64,000 nucleotides of DNA from Agromyces ramosus (GTDB lineage Bacteria; Actinomycetota; Actinomycetes; Actinomycetales; Microbacteriaceae), in contig NZ_SGWY01000001.1 in the NCBI RefSeq assembly GCF_004216665.1, positions 186,001-250,000 on the forward strand, read 5' to 3'. Position 1 is the stretch's first letter. Each line of letters starts with the position of its first letter. The notes under the pieces were generated by a model. That model did not search any database and was not told the DNA's origin. It worked only from the letters and a program-made list of their open reading frames with translations. Position numbers and translations under genes: made by a program. Of this stretch, positions 7,533 through 16,613 are shown one piece after another.

Positions 7533-8717
7533 ATGAGCATCCCCGACGTCGTCATCATCGCGGGGGCACGCACCCCGTTCGCCCGCATCAACGGCAACCT
7601 CGCGGGGCAGACGGCGGTCCAACTCGGCACCACGGCGATCCGCGGCGCGCTCGAGAAGGCCGGGGTCTCCCCCGACGACGTCGACGCCGTGATCATGGGC
7701 CAGGTGCTCCAGGCGGGCGCCGGCCAGAACCCCGCGAAGCAGTCCGCCGTCGCGGCCGGCATCCCGTGGCGGGTGCCCGCCACCACGGTCAACAAGGTAT
7801 GCCTGTCGGGCCTCGTCGCCATCACGGATGCCGCGCGGCTGATCCGCCTCGGCGAGGCATCCGTCGTCGTGGCCGGCGGCCAGGAGTCCATGACCAAGGC
7901 CCCGCTCATGCTGCCGGGGTCGCGCAAGGGCTGGGCATACGGCACCGTCGAGATGCTCGACCACGCCGCCAACGACGGACTCACCGACGCCTTCGACCAC
8001 GACTCGATGGGGGCGTCCACCGAGCGCTTCAACGCTCGCTACGGGCTCACCCGCGAGGAGCAGGACGAGATCGCCGCCGCCTCGCACGTGCGTGCCGGCA
8101 AGGCCCAGGCCGAAGGCGTCTTCGACGACGAGATCGTGCCCGTCGAGGTGCCGCAGCGCAAGGGCGACCCGATCACGGTCGCCGCCGACGAGGGCGTGCG
8201 CCCCGACTCCACCCCCGAGGTGCTCGGCCGGCTGCGCCCTGCGTTCAGCTCCGACGGGGCGATCACGGCGGGCAACTCGTCGCCGCTCTCCGACGGCGCC
8301 GCCGCCGTGGTGGTCGCGAGCCGCGAATGGGCCGAGGCCCGTGGACTCCCCTGGCTCGCCCTGGTGGGCGCCGCCGGGCAGGTCGCCGGCCCCGACAACT
8401 CGCTGCACTCGCAGCCTGCGAACGCGATCGCCGCGGCACTCGCCAAGGAGGGCGGCGAAGCCGGCGACCTCGACCTCGTCGAGATCAACGAGGCCTTCGC
8501 GGCCGTATCGCTGCAGTCGATGCGCGACCTCGGCATCACGTCCGACGTCGTCAACGTGCACGGCGGCGCGATCGCCGTCGGGCACCCGATCGGCGCGTCC
8601 GGTGCCCGCCTCGCGCTGCATGCCGCGCTCGAGCTGTCCCGTCGGGGCGGCGGCCGTGCCGCGGTCGCGCTCTGCGGCGGCGGCGGCCAGGGCGAGGCGC
8701 TGCTGCTCTCGCGATAG
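7533..8717 (+). CDS. Acetyl-CoA C-acetyltransferase (thiolase)
   Basis: This 394-residue thiolase has the length of biosynthetic/degradative acetoacetyl-CoA thiolases. All three catalytic elements are visible: the nucleophile Cys90 in NKVCLSGL, His351 in [12 protein letters not shown] and the acid/base Cys381 in CGGGGQGEA. The reaction is acetoacetyl-CoA plus CoA to two acetyl-CoA, or the reverse. The ATG at 7533 follows GAAGGAG with about 8-base spacing. It is divergent from the importer/acyl-CoA synthetase/3-hydroxybutyrate dehydrogenase-like operon and shares its regulatory region, so it could supply the last step of a 3-hydroxybutyrate to acetyl-CoA route. Chain-length preference is not certain from sequence. 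Confidence 0.93.
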   Translation: MSIPDVVIIAGARTPFARINGNLAGQTAVQLGTTAIRGALEKAGVSPDDVDAVIMGQVLQAGAGQNPAKQSAVAAGIPWRVPATTVNKVCLSGLVAITDAARLIRLGEASVVVAGGQESMTKAPLMLPGSRKGWAYGTVEMLDHAANDGLTDAFDHDSMGASTERFNARYGLTREEQDEIAAASHVRAGKAQAEGVFDDEIVPVEVPQRKGDPITVAADEGVRPDSTPEVLGRLRPAFSSDGAITAGNSSPLSDGAAAVVVASREWAEARGLPWLALVGAAGQVAGPDNSLHSQPANAIAAALAKEGGEAGDLDLVEINEAFAAVSLQSMRDLGITSDVVNVHGGAIAVGHPIGASGARLALHAALELSRRGGGRAAVALCGGGGQGEALLLSR

Positions 8718-8790
8718 GGGCGCGAACGCGCCGGAGCCTGTGGCAGCATGATGCGACGGGCCATCCGGCGTGCCCGGTGAGGAGCGCACG

Positions 8791-10077
8791 ATGAGCGAGA
8801 GCGGCACGCAGGGCGCGCACGTCGAGGCATCCGCTCGGCCGCCGCTCGACCACCGCATGCGGCGGATGGTCGGCCGCGATCCCGACGAGCCGCACCGCAC
8901 GGCGACGCCGCTCGAACTGCTCTTCGATCTCACGTTCGTGGTGGCGTTCAGCCAGGCCGGCGCGCAGACCGCGCATCTGCTCGAGATCGGGCACTGGGGT
9001 CCGGCGATCGGCGGCTTCGCCTTCGCGGTGTTCGCGATCTGGTGGGCGTGGATCAACTACTCGTGGCTCGCCTCCGCCTACGACAACGACGACATCTTCT
9101 TCCGCGTCGCGACGATGGTGGAGATGCTCGGCGTCCTGGTGCTCGCCCTCGGCCTGCCGACGCTGTTCCACTCGCTCGACGAGGGCGAGCACGTGGACAA
9201 CGGCGTCGTCGTGGCCGGGTACGTCGTCATGCGCGTCGCGACGATCGCGCTCTGGCTGCGCGCCGCGAAGCACGACCCGGCGAGGAGACGGACGGCGCTC
9301 ACCTACGTGCTCTTCGTCTCGGTGACGCAGGTCGGGTGGATCGTGGTCATCTTCGTGAACCTGCCCGTCGCGCCGACGATCGGCTTCACGCTGCTCCTCA
9401 TCGCCATGGAGCTCGTCGGCCCCTACGTCGCCGAGCACGGGCGGGAAGGGGGCACGCCGTGGCATGCCCACCACATCGCCGAGCGGTACGGACTGCTCGT
9501 GATCATCACCCTCGGCGAGATCATCCTCGGCACGATCCTCGCCATCTCCGCCGTCATCGACGAGCAGGACTGGTCGGTCGAGGCGGTCCTCGTGGCATTC
9601 GGGGGCACGGCGCTCGCCTTCGGCCTGTGGTGGGTGTACTTCACGATGCCGTCGGGCAAGGTGCTCGCGCGGTATCGACCGCGCGGTTTCGTGTGGGGCT
9701 ACCTCCACTACTTCATCTTCTTCGCGCTGGCGGGAACCGGCGCGGGGCTGCACGTGGCCGCCTACGAGATCGAGGGCGTCGCGCACATCGGCATCGTGCA
9801 GGCGCTCCTGACCGTGGTCGTGCCCGTCGGGATCTTCATGGTCGCGCTGTTCACGATCTACTCGCTGCTGCTGCGCCAGTTCGATCCGTTCCACATCTGG
9901 CTGTTCATCGGCAGCGTCGTCGTCCTCGTGCTGGCAGTGGCCGCCGTCGCGGCCGGCGCGACCTTCGGGGTCGGCATCCTCATCACGGCGGCGTCGCCGT
10001 TCGTGGTCGTGGTCGGCTACGAGACCGTCGGCCACCGCCACCAGGCCGCGGCGCTCGAGCGGGCGCTCGGCGGCTGA
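8791..10077 (+). CDS. ltrA: Low temperature requirement protein A (LtrA) family membrane protein
   Basis: This 428-residue integral membrane protein begins with a cytoplasmic segment. The family signature then follows: [19 protein letters not shown], then [18 protein letters not shown]. About ten further hydrophobic helices follow, including the conserved [16 protein letters not shown] segment. LtrA was named from a Listeria cold-sensitive mutant; its molecular function is unknown. The start at 8791 follows GGTGAGGAG. The gene stands alone between the thiolase and a convergent SHOCT gene and ends at a strong bidirectional terminator, so it is monocistronic. Nothing in the context narrows its role. 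Confidence 0.88.
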   Translation: MSESGTQGAHVEASARPPLDHRMRRMVGRDPDEPHRTATPLELLFDLTFVVAFSQAGAQTAHLLEIGHWGPAIGGFAFAVFAIWWAWINYSWLASAYDNDDIFFRVATMVEMLGVLVLALGLPTLFHSLDEGEHVDNGVVVAGYVVMRVATIALWLRAAKHDPARRRTALTYVLFVSVTQVGWIVVIFVNLPVAPTIGFTLLLIAMELVGPYVAEHGREGGTPWHAHHIAERYGLLVIITLGEIILGTILAISAVIDEQDWSVEAVLVAFGGTALAFGLWWVYFTMPSGKVLARYRPRGFVWGYLHYFIFFALAGTGAGLHVAAYEIEGVAHIGIVQALLTVVVPVGIFMVALFTIYSLLLRQFDPFHIWLFIGSVVVLVLAVAAVAAGATFGVGILITAASPFVVVVGYETVGHRHQAAALERALGG

Positions 10078-10098
10078 GCCGCCGGTGAATCCCGATCG

Positions 10099-10134
10099 AC
10101 GAGGGGGCGGATGCCGCGGCATCCGCCCCCTCGT
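10099..10134. terminator. Bidirectional terminator, 36-bp perfect palindrome
   Basis: Bases 10099-10134 form a perfect palindrome with 17-bp arms around a GC centre; the core is GGATGCCGCGGCATCC flanked by G/C runs. It sits between the convergent ltrA and SHOCT genes. It lacks long U-tracts, as usual in high-GC actinobacteria. Its core is built from the GGATGCC motif that recurs through the window. Confidence 0.75.
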
Positions 10135-10148
10135 GTCAGCCTGCGCCG

Positions 10149-10454
10149 TTACGCGTTCGGCCGATTGGCGCGCAGCACCTCCAGGCGGGCGCGGTACTCG
10201 GTCTCGTCGATGTCGCCCTTGGCGAAGCGCTCGGCGAGCGTGGACTCGGCACTGGCACCGCGGGCCCACGGCGGGCCGTAGCCCTCGGGGCCGCCGTTCG
10301 CCCAGGCGCGGCGGCGCCCACGGGTGACGAGGAAGATGATCAGCCCGATGACGAGGAACCAGAAGACGGGAATGAGGAAGAAGGCCCAGCCCCAACCGGC
10401 CGCCCAGGGGCCGGCGTGGGCGACGACCGCGGTGGTCGCGAGGGTGGTGAGCAT
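10149..10454 (-). CDS. Small membrane protein with C-terminal SHOCT domain
   Basis: This 101-residue protein has one strong transmembrane helix (about residues 18-43, GWGWAFFLIPVFWFLVIGLI), a basic stop-transfer segment (TRGRRRAW), a Gly/Pro linker and a C-terminal SHOCT domain (TLAERFAKGDIDETEYRARLEVL). SHOCT domains are short C-terminal helices found on many unrelated membrane proteins; they are thought to mediate oligomerisation. The ATG at 10454 has AAGGGA upstream. It lies just downstream of the two-component operon but behind a separate terminator, so it is probably transcribed alone. Function is unknown. Confidence 0.8.
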   Translation of the reverse strand: MLTTLATTAVVAHAGPWAAGWGWAFFLIPVFWFLVIGLIIFLVTRGRRRAWANGGPEGYGPPWARGASAESTLAERFAKGDIDETEYRARLEVLRANRPNA

Positions 10455-10547
10455 GATGTGTCCCTTGATCGTGCGGTCCCGGAATGGACCGTCGATTCCA
10501 TGCTCGCGACGCGGGGCCGAGCGCGAATCCGCCCGGCGGAGACACCT

Positions 10548-10571
10548 GGCCTGCTCCCACGGGAGCAGGCC
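10548..10571 (-). terminator. Terminator of the two-component operon
   Basis: Perfect 11-bp arms (10548-10558 and 10561-10571) flank a 2-base centre, 12 bases past the response-regulator stop on the minus strand. No U-tract is present. Confidence 0.65.
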
Positions 10572-10582
10572 GGTCGTTCGGG

Positions 10583-11248
10583 CTACTGCTGCCAGCCCGG
10601 CGCGACGAGGCCGGACTCGTAGGCGACCACCACGAGATGCACCCGATCGCGCGCGTGGAGCTTCGCCATGATCCGCGACACGTGCGTCTTCGCGGTGAGC
10701 GGGGAGAGCACGAGCCGCTCGGCGATCTCGTCGTTCGTCAACCCCTGGCCGACGAGCTGCAGCACCTCGCGCTCCCGGTCGGTGAGGGCGGCCAGGCGCT
10801 CGGCGTCGGGTGCGTCGCGGAGCCCGACGGCCATGCGCTCGAGCAGCCGCTTGGTGACCCCCGGCGACAGCAGCGCCTCGCCACTCGCCACCACCCGCAC
10901 GGCCCGGAGGAGGTCGACGGGCTCGGTGTCCTTCACGAGGAAGCCGCCGGCGCCGGCGCGGATGGCCCGGGCGACGTACTCGTCGAGCTCGAACGTCGTG
11001 ACGATCACGACGTGCACCCCCGCGAGCGCGGGATCCGCCGCGATCTGCTCGGTGGCCCAGAGCCCGTCGCCGCCGGGCATGCGGATGTCCATGAGCACGA
11101 CGTCGACCGGATCCCGGCGCACGAGCGCGAGCAGCTCCTCGCCGCTCGAGGCCTCGCCGACCACCGCGATGTCGTCCTCCGCCTGCAGCAGCGCCCGGAA
11201 GCCGGCACGCACCAGGAGCTGGTCGTCGGCCAGCGCCACCCGGATCAC
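10583..11248 (-). CDS. NarL/FixJ family response regulator
   Basis: This 221-residue regulator has an N-terminal receiver domain (VALADDQLLVRAGFRALL, phospho-acceptor Asp in VVLMDIRMPGGDG, conserved Thr and Lys further on). Its C-terminal LuxR-type helix-turn-helix is LTDREREVLQLVGQGLTNDEIAERL with the recognition helix KTHVSRIMAKL. The start is the GTG at 11248: it overlaps the kinase stop (GTGA) and follows GGGGAG by 7 bases; an in-frame GTG five codons upstream is less likely. It is translationally coupled to the sensor kinase. The signal and regulon cannot be inferred from neighbours. Confidence 0.9.
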   Translation of the reverse strand: MIRVALADDQLLVRAGFRALLQAEDDIAVVGEASSGEELLALVRRDPVDVVLMDIRMPGGDGLWATEQIAADPALAGVHVVIVTTFELDEYVARAIRAGAGGFLVKDTEPVDLLRAVRVVASGEALLSPGVTKRLLERMAVGLRDAPDAERLAALTDREREVLQLVGQGLTNDEIAERLVLSPLTAKTHVSRIMAKLHARDRVHLVVVAYESGLVAPGWQQ

Positions 11249-12426
11249 GGCGTTGCTCCCCACGGGAGCCGCGCCGTCACACGGGTGCCGCCGCGCGGCG
11301 AGGCACCGACCTCCACGGATCCGCCCAGGAGTGCCGCCCGCTCGCGCATGCCGAGGATCCCGCTGCCCTCGGGCGAACCCTGCACGCCGGCGCCGTCGTC
11401 GTCGACGGTGACGAGGAGCTCGTCGCCGAGTCGCTCCACCGCGACCACGGCCCGCGTCGCGCCGGCGTGCCGCACCACGTTGGTGAGGGCCTCCTGCGCG
11501 ATGCGGTACGCGGCGAACTGCGCCGCCCGGCCGGGCACCGCGCCGTCGAGCCGGTCGACGAGCTCGGCGTCGAAGCCCGGCGAGCGCACGCCCGCGACGA
11601 GCCGGGGCAGCTCGGCGAGCTCGGCCTGCGGCGCGAGCGGGGCATCGCCCTCGGTGCGGATGACGCCGAGCACGCTGCGCACCTCCTCCAGCGCGGTCCT
11701 CGACGTCTCCTTGACGGCGGAGAGGGCCGACCGCGCCTGCTCGGGATCCCGGTCCATGAGGTGCAGGCCGACGCTCGCCTGCACGTTGATCTGCGAGAGC
11801 GCGTGGCCGATCACGTCGTGCAGCTCACGCGCGATGCGAACGCGCTCGCGCTGCTCGGCCGTCTGGCGGCGGCGCATCGCCTCGGCCCGGAACTCCTCGG
11901 CGCGCTCGCGGCGCACCCGGACGAACGCGCCGACGCCGAAGCACGCCGCCAACAGGGCCGTGGTGAGCGCGATGCGGAACGGATGCCAGTCGAGCCCGAC
12001 CACGGCGCCCAGCACGATCGCCGCCACCCACGCGACGACCACGGAGAGCACGGTCCACAGCATCGCGCCGCGCGCGATCCCGAGCACGATCGCGAACGCG
12101 AGCGCCACGTAGGGCGGCCCGACGTCGGGGGTGAGCAGGAGGTCGGCGAGGGCGGCAGCCGACACGACGGCGACCGTCGGGCCGGGATACCGCCGGGCGG
12201 CGAGCAGTGCGAGGGGGCCGGTGGCGGCGAGCGCGACCTGGGCGAGACCGGCCGCCCAGCCGACACGGAGCCAGACCGCGATGCCGATCGCGGCGGGCAC
12301 CTGCACGAGCAGGCTGATGATCACCGGGGCCAGGAGCGTGACCCCGGGCGGCGGACGGAAGCGGTCGGGTCGTCCGTCCCACCGTCCGTCCCAGTGGGGC
12401 CGTCCGTCCCCCTGGGTGACGGGCAT
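11245..12426 (-). CDS. Two-component sensor histidine kinase (HisKA_3 family)
   Basis: This kinase is 393 residues from MPVTQGDG. An N-terminal set of about five to six transmembrane helices forms the sensor region with no large extracellular loop. The HisKA_3 dimerisation/phosphoacceptor motif is RIARELHDVIGHALSQINV. The HATPase_c domain shows NVVRHAGA, DDDGAGV and GILGMRERAALLGG. I chose the ATG at 12426 because a TACGAT -10 box ends exactly six bases upstream; an ATG 18 codons earlier is possible. It signals to the overlapping response regulator. Such NarL-type pairs with membrane-embedded sensors often monitor the cell envelope, but the stimulus is unknown. Confidence 0.88.
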   Translation of the reverse strand: MPVTQGDGRPHWDGRWDGRPDRFRPPPGVTLLAPVIISLLVQVPAAIGIAVWLRVGWAAGLAQVALAATGPLALLAARRYPGPTVAVVSAAALADLLLTPDVGPPYVALAFAIVLGIARGAMLWTVLSVVVAWVAAIVLGAVVGLDWHPFRIALTTALLAACFGVGAFVRVRRERAEEFRAEAMRRRQTAEQRERVRIARELHDVIGHALSQINVQASVGLHLMDRDPEQARSALSAVKETSRTALEEVRSVLGVIRTEGDAPLAPQAELAELPRLVAGVRSPGFDAELVDRLDGAVPGRAAQFAAYRIAQEALTNVVRHAGATRAVVAVERLGDELLVTVDDDGAGVQGSPEGSGILGMRERAALLGGSVEVGASPRGGTRVTARLPWGATP

Positions 12427-12432
12427 CCACCG

Positions 12433-12438
12433 ATCGTA
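12433..12438 (-). promoter_or_regulatory. -10 box, likely leaderless sensor-kinase transcript
   Basis: TACGAT on the minus strand ends six bases before ATG 12426 with no Shine-Dalgarno sequence between. This is the spacing seen at several other genes here and predicts transcription starting at or next to the start codon. Confidence 0.45.
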
Positions 12439-12511
12439 GCGCTGCGACGCACGCGCCGGATCGGCCCGGCGGAGGCTCATCGGCTACTCCTCCGGGAGTA
12501 CCGGGCGCGGC

Positions 12512-13837
12512 TCAGAGGAGCGTCACCGGCTTCACGATGTCGGCATAGATGAGCAGCGCGCTCATCGCGCCGAGCACCACGACCACGCCGAGGGTGAGCG
12601 GCATGAGCTTCGCGAGGTCGACCGGGCCGGGATCGGGCCGGCGGAACAGCTTCGCGAAGCCGCGGCGGATCGCCTCCCACAGGGCGCCGGCGATGTGGCC
12701 GCCGTCGAGCGGGAGCAGCGGGATGAGGTTGAAGACGAAGAGCGCGATGTTGAGCGACGCGAGGATGCCGATGAGGCCGGCGGCCTTCGAGGCGAGCGGG
12801 ATCTCGTCGAGGCTCGCGATCTCGCCGGCCACGCGCCCGACGCCCACCACGGAGATCGGTCCGTTGGGGTCGCGCTCGCCGGGGCCGAACGCGGCGTTCG
12901 CCACGTCGACGATGCGCTGCGGCAGGTTGACGATGATCCCGGTGACCCCGGCGATGTTCTCCCCGACGGCGGGGAGCACCGCGGTCACGGGCTGCTGCAC
13001 GGTCTCGGAGGCGGGGCTGATGCCGACGAAGCCCACCTGCACCGTGACCGGCTCGCCCGACTCATCCGTGACGACCTGGCCGTTCTCGTCGGTCACGTAG
13101 CGTTCGCTCAGCATCGGCGTGACCGCGAGCGTCACCTCCGCACCGCCGCGTACGACGACGAGGTCGATGGGCTCGTCGGGGCTCTCGCGGATGATCGCGG
13201 TGGACTCGGTCCACGAGTCGATCGGCTCGCCGGCGACGGAGACGATGCGGTCGCCCGGTTCGATGCCCGCCGCCGCGCCCGGCGCAGCGGGGTCGCCGGG
13301 CTCGCAGGTCTGGCGCTCGCTCGTCGCGGGAAGGGCGCAGGCCGAGACCGACCCGACGGTCGTCGAGGCCTGCGCCACGCCGAAGCCCATCAGCAGCACC
13401 GCGAAGAGCACGACGGCCAGCACGAGGTTCATGAACGGGCCGCCGAACATGATGACGATGCGCTTCCACACGGGCAGTCGGTAGAACGCGCGGTCCTCGT
13501 CGCCGGGCGTGATCGACTCCATGCTGGAATCTCGGGCGTCCTGCACGAGACCGCGGAAGAACCCCGTCGAGTCCTCGTGCACGCGCGCGCCCTTGGCCGG
13601 CGGGAACATGCCGATCATCGCGATGTAGCCGCCGAGGGGGAACGCCTTCACGCCGTACTCGGTCTCGCCCCGGCGCTTCGACCAGATGGTCGGCCCGAAG
13701 CCGATCATGTACTGGGTCACCTTGACGCCGAACAGCTTGGCGGGCACGAGGTGCCCGATCTCGTGCAGGCCGATCGACACGGCGAGGCCCACCACGATGA
13801 TGACGACGCCGAGGATGAAGGCGAGCACGGAATCCAC
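12512..13837 (-). CDS. rseP: Site-2 protease RseP/RIP family (M50 metalloprotease)
   Basis: This 441-residue membrane protease has the zinc-binding HEIGH motif in the first helix (His25, Glu26, His29). An extracytoplasmic PDZ domain sits around residues 165-220 (GIEPGDRIVSVAGEPIDSW), and the third zinc ligand lies in LIPLLPLDGGH near the C-terminus. RIP proteases cut membrane-bound anti-sigma factors and signal-peptide remnants within the membrane. A longer than usual loop follows HEIGH. The start is a GTG at 13837 with a -10 box TACGCT six bases upstream. The dxr-rseP order is conserved in many bacteria, and here dxr lies immediately upstream on the same strand. Confidence 0.92.
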   Translation of the reverse strand: MDSVLAFILGVVIIVVGLAVSIGLHEIGHLVPAKLFGVKVTQYMIGFGPTIWSKRRGETEYGVKAFPLGGYIAMIGMFPPAKGARVHEDSTGFFRGLVQDARDSSMESITPGDEDRAFYRLPVWKRIVIMFGGPFMNLVLAVVLFAVLLMGFGVAQASTTVGSVSACALPATSERQTCEPGDPAAPGAAAGIEPGDRIVSVAGEPIDSWTESTAIIRESPDEPIDLVVVRGGAEVTLAVTPMLSERYVTDENGQVVTDESGEPVTVQVGFVGISPASETVQQPVTAVLPAVGENIAGVTGIIVNLPQRIVDVANAAFGPGERDPNGPISVVGVGRVAGEIASLDEIPLASKAAGLIGILASLNIALFVFNLIPLLPLDGGHIAGALWEAIRRGFAKLFRRPDPGPVDLAKLMPLTLGVVVVLGAMSALLIYADIVKPVTLL

Positions 13838-13843
13838 CCGACG

Positions 13844-13849
13844 AGCGTA
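13844..13849 (-). promoter_or_regulatory. -10 box, likely leaderless rseP transcript
   Basis: TACGCT on the minus strand ends six bases before the rseP GTG. No ribosome-binding site is visible in the gap, so rseP probably has its own promoter in addition to read-through from dxr. Confidence 0.45.
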
Positions 13850-13900
13850 CTGCCGACGCCTTGGGGTCCGCTGTCGTTCGGCTGTGAGAACGGATGCCGC

Positions 13901-14992
13901 TCAGCCCGAGATGCGTCGGATGAGCTCGTTCGCGGAGTGCCGTGCGGCGCGCTCCGCCTCCGTCAGCGAGGCCACCGTGAGCTCGCCCGACGACGACTCG
14001 TGCGAATCGACGACGGCTCGCACCGTGTCGACGATGTCGAGGAACCCGATACGGCCCATGTGGAACGCCGCCACGGCCTCCTCGTTCGCGGCGTTGAACA
14101 CCGCCGGGTATTCGCCGCCGGCCCGGCCGACCTGCTTGGCGAGCGCGACGGCGGGGAACGCCGTGGCATCGAGCGGCTCGAACGTCCAGCTCGTGGCCGT
14201 GCTCCAGTCGAGCGGGCGGCCCACGCCGCCGACCCGGTCGGGCCAGTCGAGGCCGAGCGAGATCGGCAGCCGCATGTCGGGCGGCGAGGCCTGCGCGATC
14301 GTGGAGCCGTCGATGAACTCGACCATCGAGTGCACGATCGACTGCGGATGCACCACCACCTCGATGCGGTCGTACTCCACGTCGAAGAGGAGGTGCGCCT
14401 CGATGACCTCGAGTCCCTTGTTCACGAGCGTCGCGGAGTTGGTCGTGACTACGAGGCCCATGTCCCACGTGGGGTGCGCGAGCGCCTCCGCAGGCGTGAC
14501 CTCCGCGAGGTCCTCCCGCTTCCGCCCACGGAACGGGCCGCCCGACGCGGTGAGCACCAGTCGCCGCACCTCGTCGTCGGAGCCCGACCGGAGCGCCTGT
14601 GCGATCGCCGAGTGCTCCGAGTCGACGGGCACGATCTGACCCGGCGCCGCGAGCCGCGTCACGAGGTCGCCGCCCACGATGAGGGACTCCTTGTTGGCCA
14701 GGGCGAGGGTGGTGCCGCGCTCGAGCACGGCGAGCGTCGGTGCGAGGCCGACCGAGCCGGTGATGCCGTTCAGGACCACGTCGGCGTCGACGTCGCGCAC
14801 GAGCTGCACCGCCTCCTCGATCCCGATCGCGGTGTGGTCGACCCCGAACTCCGCCGCCTGCGTCTCGAGGAGCGCACGGTTCGAGCCGGCCGCGAGCCCG
14901 ACGACCTCGAAGCGCCGCGGGTTGGCCCGGATGACGTCCAGCGCCTGCGTGCCGATCGAACCGGATGAGCCGAGGATGATGACGCTGCGCAC
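13901..14992 (-). CDS. dxr: 1-deoxy-D-xylulose-5-phosphate reductoisomerase
   Basis: This 363-residue cytosolic enzyme of the MEP isoprenoid pathway converts DXP to 2-C-methyl-D-erythritol 4-phosphate with NADPH. It has the N-terminal NADPH fold [17 protein letters not shown], the active-site region [10 protein letters not shown], the metal/substrate segment [13 protein letters not shown] and the flexible loop HPTWDMG. The start is GTG at 14992, supported by a TACAGT -10 box six bases upstream and the absence of a Shine-Dalgarno site. Length is slightly below the usual 380-400 residues because the C-terminal helical part is compact. rseP follows on the same strand. Confidence 0.95.
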   Translation of the reverse strand: MRSVIILGSSGSIGTQALDVIRANPRRFEVVGLAAGSNRALLETQAAEFGVDHTAIGIEEAVQLVRDVDADVVLNGITGSVGLAPTLAVLERGTTLALANKESLIVGGDLVTRLAAPGQIVPVDSEHSAIAQALRSGSDDEVRRLVLTASGGPFRGRKREDLAEVTPAEALAHPTWDMGLVVTTNSATLVNKGLEVIEAHLLFDVEYDRIEVVVHPQSIVHSMVEFIDGSTIAQASPPDMRLPISLGLDWPDRVGGVGRPLDWSTATSWTFEPLDATAFPAVALAKQVGRAGGEYPAVFNAANEEAVAAFHMGRIGFLDIVDTVRAVVDSHESSSGELTVASLTEAERAARHSANELIRRISG

Positions 14993-14998
14993 GTTCCC

Positions 14999-15004
14999 AC
15001 TGTA
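14999..15004 (-). promoter_or_regulatory. -10 box, likely leaderless dxr transcript
   Basis: TACAGT on the minus strand ends six bases before the dxr GTG. The same hexamer and spacing occur at the acyltransferase gene on the other strand (15793-15798). Confidence 0.5.
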
Positions 15005-15059
15005 CGGCGATCGCCCCCTCGCGCGCCGTCCCGCCGCTGCGGTCGTCGGCGGCGTGCGC

Positions 15060-15698
15060 TCAGCCGATGACGGCCACGGATGCCGCGCGGTTGCCGGGCA
15101 CCGGCACGTCGTGGAAGCGCACCTGCCGCCACACCGAGCCGAACTCGGGCACGCTGCGGACGATGCGTCCCGTGCCGCCGTCCTCGCCGGGGATGGACAG
15201 CGCGAGCCGCGACGGCTCGATGAAGTCGGTGTGGCCGACGGCCCGGAGCAGGGCGGTCTTGCGCGCCCACAGGGTCGCCCGCACGAGCGCGCCGCGTGAC
15301 GCGTCGAGCTCTCCGAGCGCGGCGAGCTCGCTCACGTGGAACGCCGCCTCGTCGATCACGGCCCCCGCGTCGAGCGTGGCGACCTCCATGCCGACCCCGA
15401 GCGGATGCCGCGTCGCCGCCGCCGCGACGACCGTGTCGCCCGACACGGCGACGTCCGCGTACCACGAGGCACCCGACGCGGTGAGCGGGTACGGGACGCT
15501 GACCCGGCCGTGCCGCGCGCCGCACACCCCGCAGGCGTGGATGAGCTCGACATCGTCGGCCGGCACCCCGGAGGCCTCGGCGATCAGGCCGCGCAGCACC
15601 GTGTCGGCGGTCGGCTGGCGCCGTTGGCCGCCGAGCACGAGCACGCGCGCGCCCGCCTCCTCGAGCTCGATGAGCTCGCCGTCGCCCGGTACGTCCAT
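15060..15698 (-). CDS. 4'-phosphopantetheinyl transferase-like protein with altered metal site
   Basis: This 212-residue protein has the layout of Sfp-type phosphopantetheinyl transferases: a [13 protein letters not shown] segment, a central GVxxE strand and a WxxK helix. Two of the three metal-ligand positions differ from the family. The usual GVDxE reads GVGME (Gly103 in place of Asp, Glu105 kept), and the usual WxxKEA reads WARKTA (Thr148 in place of Glu). Active Sfp enzymes move phosphopantetheine from CoA to carrier-protein serines using these ligands. The protein may therefore be inactive, use a different site or have another role. ATG 15698 follows GGGAGG by 9 bases. It is divergent from the acyltransferase gene. 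I am fairly sure of the family, not of activity. Confidence 0.7.
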   Translation of the reverse strand: MDVPGDGELIELEEAGARVLVLGGQRRQPTADTVLRGLIAEASGVPADDVELIHACGVCGARHGRVSVPYPLTASGASWYADVAVSGDTVVAAAATRHPLGVGMEVATLDAGAVIDEAAFHVSELAALGELDASRGALVRATLWARKTALLRAVGHTDFIEPSRLALSIPGEDGGTGRIVRSVPEFGSVWRQVRFHDVPVPGNRAASVAVIG

Positions 15699-15792
15699 GC
15701 GCACCATCCTCCCGCATCCCGGCGCGATGCGCCGCGTCTCGCGTCGCATCATCGCGTGTCCGCGTATTCCGGCGCCGGCATGCCCACGGGCC

Positions 15793-15798
15793 TACAGT
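15793..15798 (+). promoter_or_regulatory. -10 box, leaderless acyltransferase transcript
   Basis: TACAGT ends six bases before GTG 15805 and three before an in-frame ATG at 15802. By comparison with dxr and ogt, the six-base spacing favours the GTG start. Confidence 0.5.
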
Positions 15799-15804
15799 CG
15801 TATG

Positions 15805-16566
15805 GTGAGCGAGATCGAGGCCGACGCCGTCCCCGCAACCACCGTGCGACAGGGTCCGCTCTACCGCATCGTCCGCGGCATCCTGCGCCCGTTGGTGCGC
15901 CTGGCCTACCGGCCCACCATCACCGGCGCCGAATCCGTGCCGAAGCACGGCCCGGTCATCCTCGCGAGCAATCACCTCTCGTTCGTGGACAGCATCGTGA
16001 TCCCGCTGGCCTCGCCTCGTCCCGTGCAATTCCTCGCGAAGTCGCACTACTTCACCGGCACCGGGTTCTCGGGATGGGTGTCGCGCACCTTCTTCACCGC
16101 GATCGGGGCGGTCGGCGTCGAGCGCGGCGTCGGGGCGCAGGCGCAGGAGGCCCTCGACCAGGGCCGCCGCATCCTCGAATCTGGAGCGGCGTTCGCGCTC
16201 TACCCCGAGGGCACCCGCTCGCTCGACGGGCGCCTCTACCGCGGACGCACGGGCGTGGCCTGGCTGGCGCTGCAGACGGGCGCCACGGTCGTGCCCGTCG
16301 GCTTGGTCGGCACCCAGGAGATCCAGCCCGTCGGCGCCAAGCTGCCACGGATCCGCCCCGTCACCGTGCGATTCGGTGCGCCGCTCGACCTCAGCCGCCA
16401 CGGCGCCGCCTCCTCGGGCCGGGCGCGACGCGCGGCGACCGACGAGATCATGGCCGCGATCCACGAGCTGACCGGCCAGGAGCTGGCGGGCCGCTACAAC
16501 GAGACGCCGCCCGCCGGCACGCTGGCCAAGCTCGCCGACCGCGTCGCGCCGCGCGAACGCGTCTGA
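15805..16566 (+). CDS. 1-acyl-sn-glycerol-3-phosphate acyltransferase (PlsC family)
   Basis: This 253-residue membrane-associated acyltransferase has the catalytic HX4D motif NHLSFVDS, the substrate-binding motif FALYPEGTRS and the later VPVGLVGTQE motif. The family transfers an acyl chain to lysophosphatidic acid or related glycerolipids in phospholipid synthesis. The N-terminus is an amphipathic stretch rather than a clear transmembrane helix. The start at GTG 15805 is favoured by the promoter spacing; ATG 15802 would add one residue. It is divergent from the PPTase-like gene and lies 47 bases before the secreted lipoprotein gene, which has its own -10 box. The exact acceptor lipid is not certain. 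Confidence 0.88.
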   Translation: MSEIEADAVPATTVRQGPLYRIVRGILRPLVRLAYRPTITGAESVPKHGPVILASNHLSFVDSIVIPLASPRPVQFLAKSHYFTGTGFSGWVSRTFFTAIGAVGVERGVGAQAQEALDQGRRILESGAAFALYPEGTRSLDGRLYRGRTGVAWLALQTGATVVPVGLVGTQEIQPVGAKLPRIRPVTVRFGAPLDLSRHGAASSGRARRAATDEIMAAIHELTGQELAGRYNETPPAGTLAKLADRVAPRERV

Positions 16567-16600
16567 CGCGGATTCCCAGCATCGCCTCGCGTCGGCCCGG

Positions 16601-16606
16601 TATCGT
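16601..16606 (+). promoter_or_regulatory. -10 box, likely leaderless lipoprotein transcript
   Basis: TATCGT ends seven bases before ATG 16614 with no Shine-Dalgarno sequence between. Confidence 0.4.
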
Positions 16607-16613
16607 CGGCACG

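Noticed and set aside
12483..12502. Terminator between rseP and the sensor kinase
   Set aside because: Only a 6-bp TACTCC/GGAGTA stem is present; too weak to call.
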